Position numbers and translations under genes: made by a program. From assembly GCA_023213395.1 (NCBI GenBank), contig CM041465.1, positions 147,939,741 to 148,003,740 on the forward strand: 64,000 nt of DNA. The letters are read 5' to 3'. A model generated the notes under the pieces. It saw only the letters and a program-made list of their open reading frames with translations, ran no database searches and was not told the origin of the DNA. The stretch is from Cycas panzhihuaensis. Its lineage: Eukaryota > Cycadophyta. Shown piece after piece: positions 45,021 through 55,650 of this stretch. Each line of letters begins with the position of its first letter. Within the stretch, counting starts at the first letter, position 1.

Positions 45021-47048
45021 TCATGTGTCCTCCTCCTTGACCCTAACTTGGTGATAACCACTTTTTAAATCCAATTTAGTGAAATAATAAACATGCTGAA
45101 TTTGATCAAGCAAATCATCTATACGAGGCAAAGGGTAGTGATTTTTAATTGTAATTTTATTCAAAGCATGAAAATCTATACACATTCTCCATCCTCCATC
45201 CTTCTTAGGCACCAAGACAATTGGTGACCCATAAGGTGAACATGAATGTCTTATGACCCCTTGATCAAGCAACTCCTCAACTTGCCACTTTATCTCATTA
45301 TTCTCTACAATGGAGTGCCTATACAAAGCAACATTAGGTAATGGTGCATCTCCTACAAGAGTGATTTCATGCTCTATCTTTCTCTTTGGTGGAAGCCCAT
45401 CAACATGTTGAAATAGAATATCATACCTTGTCTTTAACTCCTCAATTTGCTGCATTTGTTTAGGTGATATAAGAAGAGTGTGAGTAGAAGGACCTTCTTC
45501 ATCTCTTGTCTCTTCTTTTCTCCTTACCATTAAGATGACGAATTTACCACATGCATTAATCATCCTTTTTGCTTGAGTAACTGAAATTAATGCTATCTTA
45601 TCCAAGTGCTTCTTTGTGGCCTTTATGATGAAGCCCTTGTTATCCTTCATCAATCGATACTTTCTCTCCCTTCGATAGAAGAGTGCATCTCGATCCCATA
45701 AGTAGGGACTTCCAAGCACAACATGGCATACATCCAGTGGCACCACATCACATATTACGTCATCAACAAAATCATTAGTGATGAAAAATTTAAGTGTACA
45801 TTGCTTTGATATTTGCATTTCCACATCTTTATGGATCCAACCAAGAGGATATGTGTGAGGGTGAGGAGTAGTTACCAACCCAATGCTCTTTACCAAACTT
45901 TTTGAGATCAAATTCTTTTGGCTCCCCAGGTCTATATTGGCACCAATCATACTATTTCCTACTTGAAGCTTCAAGTGGAATAGTTCCTCCCTTGTAGCAT
46001 CATTTTCATAATTTGTAAGTAATGTAACCTTCTCTTCTTCTCCTTCACTTTGAATCTCCACCTTAGAAAATAGTGCTTTCTCTTTTTCCTTCTTTCTTAA
46101 TTCCATATCCTTGATATGCTTCGGCTTTAGTTCTGGATGTAACTTCCAACACTTTGCTGTAATATGACCACTAATATCACAATGCTCACAATAGTTAGAA
46201 CTTTTAACAAAATTAGTTCTTTTCTTCTTTCCTTCTTGCCTTTTTGATGAGTGCAATTTAGGATTCTTTTCATACTTATTAGAAGTAAAAGTAGAATCTT
46301 TAGACATGAACGTAGATTTCTTACTTTTACTTTCTATTGCCATAGCCATCCTACTTGCTTCTCCAATGGATTGAACCTTAAAAAGCCTTAGTTCCTTTCT
46401 TATGTATTCATGTAATCCTCCAATGAATTTCATAAGAGTGACATGTTCATCCATATTAATACCAAGTAGCATGCCATGCCTAAAAAATAAAGAAGTATAC
46501 TCTTGGACACTAACACCTCTCCCTTGGCGTAAATATTGCCAAGTAACCCATTGGTCTTCCTCATGACCTATGGAGTAGAATTGCTTTTTTATTATTTTCT
46601 TAAAATCCCTCCATGAAAAAGAAGATACATCACGAGTCTTCAAAAATGCATTCCACCATGTCAATGCATGTTTACACATCTTGAGCCTAGCAAATGAAAG
46701 CTTTTGAGCATTACTATAAGCATAGATTGTGAAGTAGGTTTCAAGTTGATCTAACCAATGGTCCAACTTTTCAGCATTTACCTCTCCATCATAAGTTGGA
46801 ATATCCAACTTTGCCTCCACCTTGAAGGGTTGATGAAATGAAGTACCCTTGCTTTCTTCAAAAGAGTGCTTTAAGGTCTCCTCCTCTTCCTCTTTATGGT
46901 CGTGGTCATATGTGGATCCTCCTTCAAATTCCTTCTCTTTGCCTTTTCCTTTGACTAGAGGTAGAAGGTGGGTCATCATTTGCATCAAGGCTTCTACGTT
47001 CTTCTCAAGCTTTTCAAATATAATTTCTCCATCTTCTTTTTCAGCCAT
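45021..47048 (-). pseudogene. gypsy-8 gag, protease and RT fingers
   Basis: One open frame of about 675 codons from the Met ending at 47,048 (MAEKEDGE; a Met 14 codons upstream is also in frame). Order: an acidic-basic N-terminus; gag core with LDHWLDQLETYF and SWRDFKKIIKKQF; a knuckle CEHCDISGHITAKC with all ligands; the protease with NIDLGSQKNLIS, where DSG has become DLG; and the start of RT (YGSPIVLVPKKDGGWRMC, then FTKLDLKSGYHQV). It ends at a TGA in place of Trp. Gag and protease share a single frame without a frameshift, as in many plant gypsy elements. Confidence 0.85.
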
Positions 47049-47163
47049 GGTGCTTGGATTCTTTCTTTGTCTTCTTGGTGATTGCAACACAAGAAAGTCT
47101 TAACCTTTCTTTTTGTATTCTTTTTTTGTTTGTACCATTCAAGTCCCTACAACAAAGATTAGA

Positions 47164-47176
47164 GGCTCTGATACCA
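47164..47176 (-). other. gypsy-8 primer binding site
   Basis: Read on minus this is TGGTATCAGAGCC, a perfect initiator-Met complement, five bases inside the 5' LTR. Confidence 0.9.
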
Positions 47177-47181
47177 AAATA

Positions 47182-48233
47182 TGATCCCAAAAGAGCTTAG
47201 TTGGTGAAGAAATCAATTATCACCCTTTCCTCCTTGAGATCCTGGGAGTTAGTGTAGAAAGCTCAATAACATCAAAACAACAATGAGCCCATGAAAGGAA
47301 AATTCTACACGAAATCAATTATTCTTGACATTGATCCAAAAGTATGAGGAGTAATACTTTTATTAAACCATGAAAATCTCCATTTAATGGTGGAGAAATC
47401 AACTAGCAAAAGAATGGTAAAATTACAAGGAATAAATGTTACAATTATACCATAAGGGGGACTCAAACCCTCCAAATGCTTCTCCAAGGATGCTTCCCAA
47501 GTCAAGTCTCTAAGAACCACCTCTCCAACCTGTAGTAGGTCTCAATTTATAGAAAGAAACCAAAATTGCATGTTTAACAAGTGGCAATCATGCAAGTATA
47601 ACCACTAACCACCAGAATGCATGTTGTCCAAGTGGCCTTCACGCAATTCTTAAAAAGTTGTAGCTTGTAACAGATCTTAACGTACTCTAATTTGTCTCAA
47701 ATTTTGTGCACATATAGGAACGCATGTCCTCTCAACTTCCTAAAATTTTTAGCTCATTTGTATGTCATTTGGCTACATTTTTATTCATTTAATAAATATA
47801 TATATTTGCTGTTTTTCTGCTGTCCAAGTGGCCTTCATGAAATTCTTAAAAGTTGTGGCTTGTAATTGACCTTAACGGACTCCAATTCAGCTCAAATTTG
47901 GTACACGTATAGGAACATATGTCTCCTCCACTTACTCAAAATTGTAGCTCATTTGGATGTCATTTGTCCATATTTCTATTCATATAATGATAATATATAT
48001 TTTCTATTTTTTCTGCTAGTTGTGGGATTAATTTTATGCATAAACAAGGCTTGAACTCTAATCAAATGATATTTTCTGAACCCCACCTTTTGTACACATC
48101 CAGTGGGATGTGTCTTCTCCCTCTACACAAAATTTCATATAATTTTGATGTCATTTGGCCATATCTCTTTCAGTTATACTCATGCTTAGAATTTTCTGCA
48201 TCCTGTAAACATATGGTAGATCCTCCTAGATCA
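47182..48233 (-). repeat. gypsy-8 5' LTR
   Basis: The same length as its partner (1,052 bp), with tandem units starting at 47,627 and 47,823 (period 196 bp). It starts TGATCCCAAAAGAGC on plus and ends CCTAGATCA before TTATC. Confidence 0.9.
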
Positions 48234-48238
48234 TTATC

Positions 48239-48310
48239 ACTCCTGTAATTTCTCTTTTCTCTTACTCTTTTTTAAGTTTTAATTCAATCTTGTTCATTAT
48301 TCCTCTAACA
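48239..48310 (+). repeat. copia-9 5' LTR, last part
   Basis: Sequence resuming after gypsy-8 ends TTCCTCTAACA, immediately followed by the primer site TGGTTTTAGAGCC (48,311-48,323; two mismatches to the perfect site). This shows that gypsy-8 landed inside an LTR. Confidence 0.7.
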
Positions 48311-48323
48311 TGGTTTTAGAGCC

Positions 48324-49239
48324 TATGATTCATTGTGTAGGACTTTCTTAAGTTTCTTGTTTCAAATTAGATCTTTGGGGCATTCTTGGTGTTGTGCAAT
48401 GGTTCTTTATGAGTTTTTGTAGATCTCAAGCAAACCCATGAGGGATTTAGATGAAAAAATGAAATGTTCTTTTATGGAGGAACAACTTTGAGATAAGTGG
48501 GCACTCTAAAATCTGTGTTTCTGTAGTTTTTGATGTCATGGGTTTGTTCTAGACTCGTCATAGGTTCATTTTGTAGCAATCACTACTTCAAAAATGAGTT
48601 TTTTTGCATTTGTTTTGCCTTTGAAAGAAGAAGAAGTTAGATGGTTTCCAAACTTCGTTTCAACTGAAATCTTCATTATTTTTGCTAAAATTTCTCCCTG
48701 TTTGAGGTTGTAGATGTGTAGACATTGGTCAAAAACCCCACAATACACTACTTTATTTGTTGAATTTCATTTTGGTTTAGCTCTAGAGAGCCCACAAAGC
48801 CCCATGGCGATGCACATGCAAATTTCACTGGTGGTAGATTACCAAATTTGATAGTAGTCAAGCATCTTATAAAATTTATCACTTTTTTAAAGTTTTAAAC
48901 TCTATAAAGCGAAATTTAACCATGTTTGATATATTTTGAGGTCCACACCTTAATTTGTAATTTCATAATCACGTGGTAAAGGGGCCTTTAATGCTTGAAA
49001 AGTATTAAATGTCATAACTTCTTTGTTATAACTCTGATTTTAGAAATTCAAGTGGTTATAGTTATATTTTGAGTTGTACTTTCATTTTTTTAACTCATAT
49101 TTGGTATTAAAACTTGCAACCTCTAAGTATTCTTACAAACTCACATTTGTAATTATAGTTTATTATTTTTTTTATCATCATGTCTAGTGTAAACATTATT
49201 GATTAGATCCTTTTTGGGTCACATAAGTTAAATGAAAAA
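48324..49239 (+). other. copia-9 leader
   Basis: About 0.9 kb of AT-rich sequence between the primer site and the first recognisable gag. No feature seen. Confidence 0.4.
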
Positions 49240-50484
49240 AAATATGTAATATATAAATTTAAAATTTCAAATGTATTAGCCCTAAAAAGATTAATGAAGA
49301 TAGTTGACTATAAAGAACCTAAGCTAGTTCTAACATCGTCTAAAACTATAATCAAAGCTAGAACTTCTATTTGATCAACTTATGTTACTTCAACCATGAC
49401 AACCAAAGCCGTAGAAGATTGGGAAGATAAAGACAGAGGCACTTACGATTATTGGTTTATCTATAGTAGATGAACTCATCATATGTCTACAAGGCAAGGC
49501 AATGTCTATTGAAGCTTGGCAAACATTGAAGGATCTATATGAAACAAAGAACAAAACTAGAGTTTCATACCTTAAGAATTAATTGTATGCTTATAAAATA
49601 ACTATTGATGACTTTGTCTCCATTCATTTACAAAGATTTAAGGAGATTAGAGATAAATTAATAACGATTGGTGAAAAAGTTAAGGAGAGAACTTGTGAGC
49701 ATCACGTTTAATAGCCTACATGAAGACTATCACATTTTTGTCACCAATTTGTGTCTGACTAAGAGATCATAGTTTTGTACTTTTGATGAACTTGTTGGAC
49801 TTTTATTGTACGAAGAACAACATATTAGTGGATATGTAGGTAGTAGGAGTGCAATAGTGTTGTCTTCTTAATTTAAGAAGAAACTGTAAGTGAATACTCA
49901 TAAACAAGATTTATCTCTCTCCTAACACTAATGAATCCAAAGGAAAGAAAGATGTCACGTACACATACTACAAAAAGATTGGTCACCTTGAAAAGAACTG
50001 TTGGAGAAAAATGCCAGATAAAAGAAGAAAATAGTTGGTAAAGCCATGGTCTTGTCTACTAATGATGGAAAAATGTTTTGTGTTCAATGCTCTTTCTGGT
50101 ACTTTAGGTACGTAATACATTGATTCATGAGCCTTTAACCATAACAAATGGTTTAAACAGCTCAAGGAAGGAAATAATTCGATCATTGTTCTTAGAGATG
50201 ATAGACAACATAGAGCAGTAGGTAAAGGTACAATTATTCTTGAGTAATCTAGTAATAAGATCAAACGTGAAGATGATGAGATACTAATTATAGCCCTCTA
50301 TGTTGATGATCTTATTTTCACTAGTAGAAGTACTTTTCAGATAGAATCTCTTAAAGATGTCCTTTTCAAAGTCTTTGAGATGTCTAATCTTGGCATTATG
50401 TATCTAATCCCATGGAAATTGGTTTCAAGTTGTCTAAAGAGGTTGTTACTAAGACTATTGATACTACTTTATACATGCAATTAG
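49240..50484 (+). pseudogene. copia-9 gag, protease and fused RT palm (integrase deleted)
   Basis: Gag shows the UBN2 pattern SIEAWQTLKDLYETKNKTRV (about 49,512-49,570) and IRDKLITIGEKV. The zinc knuckle near 49,940-49,995 reads TYTYYKKIGHLEKNC, with cysteines lost. The protease site IDS*AFNHNKWF (near 50,120) has a stop for Gly. About 180 bp later the sequence is already in the RT palm: ILIIALYVDDLIFTSRS (50,285-50,335). The whole integrase and the RT fingers are missing, a deletion of roughly 2 kb relative to copia structure. Copia-10 interrupts at 50,484. Confidence 0.7.
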
Positions 50485-50789
50485 TGAAAGAGGTTAATGT
50501 ATCAAGGTCATTTATGTAGATTAATTATGTGACCTTAGGATATATTATTAGCATTACTCTCTTAATGAAATGTACTTTATGTGCATTTAGATGTAATTTT
50601 GGGTTCATGTCATTAGATGGGAGAATCCTAACCCTAATGCTCACCCTCAATAATAAAAGGTGAAATCTCAAGGAGGGATTCATTCTCACTTCCAAGCTTG
50701 CTCTCATATCTTGTTTCATCTTCTTTTTCATTCTCCATTGCCATTGTATGCATGTGAGTGATTTATCTCATAGATTCATCATTCCTTCA
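50485..50789 (+). repeat. copia-10 5' LTR
   Basis: About 305 bp, starting TGAAAGAGGTTAATG and ending TTCCTTCA. AATAATAAAAGG near 50,648 may act as TATA or polyadenylation signal. Confidence 0.85.
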
Positions 50790-50791
50790 TA

Positions 50792-50804
50792 TGGTATCAG
50801 AGCT
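50792..50804 (+). other. copia-10 primer binding site
   Basis: TGGTATCAGAGCT, complementary to initiator Met tRNA, two bases after the LTR. Confidence 0.9.
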
Positions 50805-52798
50805 AGAAGGGGATCTATTCACTCCATTCCACTTGCATGGAATCATTTTGCCTCTCCTTCACCTTCAATGTGAAGTATTGAGAGTACATTCCTTATTTTT
50901 TTAACATTTTGAGAGCATAAAATTATAGTATTTTGTATGTTGCTGATTTATCCATGTGTGCAAAAATTTAGAAGTGAAGAATACAGGGTTTTGAAGCCGT
51001 TCAGTTGTCGGAACAGTCCCGGAAGTATTAAAGGCCTAAAATTTCATAAAAATTCAACCATCTCAGAATTTGATAAAATTTGGCATGCAAGGTTGCCTTC
51101 ACTAGAGGATCATTTTTGTCTTCGGGAGAAACTTTAGATTCAACCTACAACAGTGAATTTTAGCTGTGACAAAAAGGGTAAATTTTGTGGATAAGTGATT
51201 TAAAGCACTTTTCCTAATGAAATCCTTCAATTATAAGCTGAAGATCTGAAATTTTTATTAAGGGATTTAGTATATTTATGTCTTAATATCATTTTAAGAT
51301 AAATCTTATTAAATTTCATCCACTGGTTAGTGAGATCTATGCAGTTTTCTCACGGTTGCTAATTTTGCCTACTCAACCCCACAAAGGAACTTGCAAGGGC
51401 ATTTAAAGAAAGTTTTTGGCAGATCTTGTAGATGGTACAGAAGAGAAAGTTAATGTACATGTTAAAATGTAACTTTTGACATATTAAAGTCTAGATTCTG
51501 AAACAGTTGATCTGGCATGATTTTACTTTGGTACTTTTTTGGGCAGAAAAGTTTTTATGCTTTTTATAAAATCTAACTTCACAAATCTATTAGAAACAAT
51601 ATTCTAAACACTTTTTTCTTCTATTATAAATTCAGATTTCATCATTTAGGCCTTCATATTTATAATTTTTAAAAATTTGCTCATTTATCATTATTTGTAA
51701 ATTTTGTGAAAAAATCACAAAATAGGGCAAAATAACATGCATATAGATTTAGAAAAATCATCATTTTAGTGGTAAGTTGATCCACTTTTTATCCCATTGT
51801 GGCTTTTGTATCAAAACTTCCAAAATCATATTTGGAAATATTTTACTAAAGAAAGGGAAATATTGGATCGAAAATAACATATGGTTCCCCTGCTAAATCT
51901 AGTATGCTTTTCTATTTGCATACATAGCATAAAGCATCACAAAAGCAACAACAACAATAAAGCATCATAAAAATAGCAGCAACAACAAATCATCACAAAA
52001 GCAGTAACAACAACAAAGCAAACACGAAAAGCAAGCAAACACATTTGGCAAGTTTCTATTTCAGTTTTTAGTTATATAGAAACAACTTACACTATTCCTA
52101 AAAGGAATCTCATCTGTACGATCTATACCGCCAGTTCTTGACTTGTGCGCACGTTCACCTTGGTTGAAATAGACCAAGGTTGGCCGAAGTCTAGGCCTTA
52201 AGGGAGGTGTGATTTTCATACTGGGTCTGGTCTTAACTGGAATAGTGGTGGAGGGATAGGTTAGCCATACCTACGGCCTCCAATCAGGGATAATCCTTAT
52301 AACCACCTGGAAAAACTGAAAACCTTAATGCAAGATTAAAATTAACCTAGTCCAGTATTCGCCATAGTCGTGGGATACGCAGTACCGTTTAACTCTTTAG
52401 AGGAGGTATATAGCTGCTCATTGGTGAACTGGGTGAGGATTGAGAGTACCTAGGCTCCACTATGACTTAGATTTCATCACCAAGTGCAGATGTAGGTATC
52501 GCAGGTGAAGGCCCTAATTGTATATTAGAAGCCTTAGGCATCAAAACTTCACCTACATTTGGACATAAGTGAGAGGTTAGTGGCATGACACATGGACATT
52601 CTTTGCCAGCTCTACATTAGGCCTCATTCTTGCATCATTACTTATATTCATTTTTTATATAATTATTGAAAAATAGTTGATCATTGCTTGCTTCTCATTA
52701 TAACAATCATTTCTACATCCTTATTGCACCAGGTGTACTAGCCACACGTGTCAGTGGCACATACTTCTATCATCTCTTCTACTTCTTTATCATCACCA
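50805..52798 (+). other. copia-10 long 5' leader
   Basis: Nearly 2 kb without a coding domain. Positions 51,930-52,050 are a loose CAACAA/GCATCA repeat. Positions 52,120-52,620 are GC-richer and include a short hairpin-like pair (CCTTGGTTGAAATAGACCAAGG, about 52,157-52,178, written in part). Function unknown. Confidence 0.45.
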
Positions 52799-54060
52799 TG
52801 TCATCTCAATTCAAGCAAAATGTTAATTGTATATTGAAAGACAAAGAAAATTGGGATATATGGTACACTGGAATTAAAAATACTACGAAGTATGAAGGCC
52901 TTTGGAGAGTCCACTTACAGCCTACATCCAACGTACCAGTAATGGCTACAATAGCTGCTTCCATTGGATCCGCCCCAATAGCTCCTACAGATGCTGCAAC
53001 TAAACTACAATGGGAGATAGATGACGAAAAGATTCGTGCAGAAATTTTGTTAATCATTGATCACTCCTTGCATAACTCGATAAACGAAGAGGAACATGAT
53101 ATAGCCTAGAAGGTCCTAGAAGTTCTTAGAAAGAACATTGATATAAAGTCAGATTTAGAATTTTTTCATCTTGTTTTGAAAATTTATAAATTAAAAATGT
53201 AGAAGGGATGAGCTCATGAGACAATAAATCTCCTTCGACCAATCAAACAGGCAATTGACAATGACTTTAAGACCCAATGCATCACTTGGGCATTTTTGAT
53301 CCAGTCATGTTTACATGTCCCTGATTATAAAAACTTGCTTGGAAGTCTTCAATCTAGTAGAACATTGAAGACACTCAACTTTGAAGCACTTGCCGAGAAG
53401 TTTATAGAATTTGACAAGACCTTTGATACAAACTTTGTAGCCTCTGACTCTCTTCTAGATGCAACCTTTGAGGTAGAAGAAGAAGTTTGCTACATAAAAA
53501 ATCAAGGTCCCTATCGTGGCAGAGGAGATAACCGAGTAATAGGAAGAGGAAGAAATATGGGAAATCATCCACAAGGTCAATCAAACCCTCAATCACAACC
53601 TCGACAGTTTCAAGGCCAAGGGCCATCTCAATAAAGAGTAAGACAGTCAGGCCAAACCAATCCTTCTTTAGGGACTGGTAATCAAATTATTATGTATGAT
53701 CAGTGTAACCGTAAAGGACACTTAGGAAAAGATTACAAAACTGCCACTTATAAGTTGGCTAAGTTCTAACCAAAATATGGAGCTCACAATGTTGAAGAAA
53801 CTTGTGAAGAATCCTTTAGTGGTGTAGGTTTTGTACAAGCACACATTCAAAGAATTAAGGGATCTTCAGCATCAAATGCCATTGACCAACCAAAGAGATA
53901 CTTTAAAGCTCAGTGTGGATATATCACTTGTGAATTCCCTTCACCAATGCCAAGCCCTATTGGAATTGCCAATAGTGTGGCTTCAATCGATGGATAGTGG
54001 ATTATGGACACAGGAGCAACTCAACATATAACATGCAATTGCAGTCTATATCAAACATTT
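52799..54060 (+). pseudogene. copia-10 gag and protease
   Basis: Gag starts at ATG 52,799 (MSSQFKQNVNCILKDKENWD) and runs 103 codons to a stop in place of Trp. It continues in the same general frame, with an open 112-codon part at 53,296-53,634 that ends in a Gly/Arg/Gln-rich region. The zinc knuckle near 53,696-53,740 reads YDQCNRKGHLGKDY; both outer cysteines are tyrosine. The protease site WIMDTGATQHIT (about 53,998-54,033) is intact. Damage is mainly G to A. Confidence 0.8.
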
Positions 54061-54842
54061 GACTCAAATGTTCATGGAGTTATTCACATGGCTAATAAAT
54101 CATAACAACTTATTGAAGGAATTGGCAACATTCGCCTGAAACTCCCAGGCTTAGAAGATTTTACATTACTTGATGTCTTATACATACCCAATCTCAAACA
54201 AAACCTACTCTCTTTATCCACACTTATTTCTCGTGGATTTGATCTGAGTGTAACCGTAAATGACCAGACTCTTAAGGTCATTCACCCTCCAACTAATCAG
54301 GTAGTTTTGACTGGACATCTCTTTGGAAAACTCTTTCGACTGAATGGTTTTCCAACTTCTGAAGCCCATTGTGCCCAAAGCCCTTGTGCTGATGAAGAAT
54401 TTGCATTTAATTCCATCTTGACACATCCAACATTATCACCAGAAGCTCTTTGGCATGCTCGTATGGGCCATGTTCACATTGATAGACTTAGAGATCTTTC
54501 TAACACTCTTCCAAACCTTCCAAAGTTTTCCTCTAAGCCCTTTAAATATGAAGCTTGTATCATTGCCAAATCTCATCGACGACCCTTTCCCAAAAGTCAG
54601 TGGAAATCAAGCCATCCATTACAATTGATACACTCTGATTTGTGCGGGCCAATGCCCATTCCTTCACTAAAGGGCAAGCTATATTATATCTCTTTCATTG
54701 ATGATTTCACTAGAAAAGTATGGGTAGCTTTTCTACACAAGAAAGATGAAGCATTCTGTATATTCAAGGAATTTAAAGCCCTCACTGAAAAAGAGTCAGG
54801 TTATCAACTCAAATGTCTTCGAACTAATAATGGTGGTGAATA

Positions 54843-54928
54843 TGTCATAGGTTGCCATTACACCAAAAGCCCCGGGGTGATTTGAGAAGAGAACTTCCTT
54901 GTGATAGTTAGCGTCATGCGCTCCAACA
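54843..54928 (-). repeat. SMART element 3' LTR
   Basis: 86 bp, next to the purine tract at 54,929-54,940. Confidence 0.95.
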
Positions 54929-55080
54929 CTCCCCCGTCACAAGGAGTTGGTTGTACCTACACGGATTGGCATGTCCACCACGGCATTCTTCGGCAGGACA
55001 CAACACCTTCACAGATATCCTGCAAGGCCATCATGCAGTACACAAGACCGGTTTTGAACCTTGGTCGCTCTGATACCACT

Positions 55081-55166
55081 TGTCACAGGTTGCCATTACA
55101 CCAAAAACCCCAGGGTGATTTGGGAAGAGGACTTCCTTGTGATAGTTAGCGTCACGCGCTCCAACA
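55081..55166 (-). repeat. SMART element 5' LTR
   Basis: 86 bp, followed on the element strand by AG and the primer site TGGTATCAGAGC. Confidence 0.95.
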
Positions 55167-55650
55167 GAATATACCTCACATGAGTTTGAAAGCTACCTTC
55201 GAGACAATGGCATCAAGCATCAAACAACAGTAGTAGGTATCCCACAGCAAAATAGAGTTGTTGAGCGCATGAACAGGACAATCATGAACATGGCTTGTGC
55301 TATGTTAATATATAAAAATGTACCTGCCTATCTATGGGATGAAGCAATCTGGATAGTTGTTTATTGTATCAATGTTGTTAGCACATCAAAGGAAGTATAA
55401 TCACCTAATGAAAAGTGGTCAAGACAAGCCCCCATTATTCACTACTTTAGAATTTTTGGCTCTACATGCTATGCCCATATTTTGGATGCAGATCGAAACA
55501 AACTCTAGCCAAGGCCACTTAAAGGCATCTTTGTTGGATACCCTATGGATAAGAAAGGGTATAAGGTCTTCATACCTTCACAACGAAAAATCATCATTAC
55601 CAAATATGTCATTTTTACGGAGACAGATGATCAATTACTTAAATTAAACT

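Larger units (their letters stand above)
41496..48233 (-). mobile_element. gypsy-8, Ty3/gypsy LTR retrotransposon (best-preserved gypsy here)
   Basis: A complete minus-strand gypsy. Two LTRs of 1,052 bp each (41,496-42,547 and 47,182-48,233) are flanked by a perfect TTATC duplication (41,491-41,495 and 48,234-48,238). A perfect primer site lies at 47,164-47,176 and a polypurine tract AAAGGGGGAGCCA at 42,548-42,560. The order gag, protease, RT, RNase H, integrase is that of gypsy. LTR identity is about 95% by eye and higher in the first 340 bp. It sits in the 5' LTR of copia-9. A few stops and frame changes make it non-autonomous, but most domains are easily read. Confidence 0.95.
54843..55166 (-). 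mobile_element. SMART/TRIM-type mini LTR element (324 bp)
   Basis: A complete non-coding LTR element read on minus. Two 86-bp LTRs (54,843-54,928 and 55,081-55,166) begin TGTTGGAGCGC and end CCTGTGACA or CCTATGACA. The interior of 152 bp has a perfect primer site TGGTATCAGAGC (55,067-55,078 on minus) two bases from the 5' LTR and a polypurine tract GTGACGGGGGAG (54,929-54,940). A perfect GAATA duplication flanks it (54,838-54,842 and 55,167-55,171). The LTRs differ at six positions, all transitions. It carries only replication signals and must use another element's proteins. Its LTR is too short to hold a 5S rRNA, so it is not a Cassandra TRIM. Confidence 0.95.
54061..55650 (+). pseudogene. 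copia-10 integrase, split by the SMART element
   Basis: LLSLSTL links the protease to the zinc-binding end (LWHARMGHVHIDRL at about 54,448-54,490). The core has LIHSDLCGPMP (first Asp) and YISFIDDFTRKVWVAF, then RTNNGGEY, where the second catalytic Asp is Asn. After the 324-bp insert and its duplication the frame resumes at 55,172 (SHEFESYLRDNGIKHQTT) with NRVVERMNRTIMN (Glu present). The C-terminal part (CYAHILDADRNKL, GIFVGYPMDKKGY) is frame-shifted once. The element is inactive through both the Asn change and the insert. Confidence 0.85.

Noticed and set aside
54843-55166. Considered as a Cassandra-type TRIM or as integrase linker sequence
   Set aside because: The 86-bp LTR cannot hold a 5S rRNA, and a perfect duplication plus primer site and purine tract show a separate insertion.
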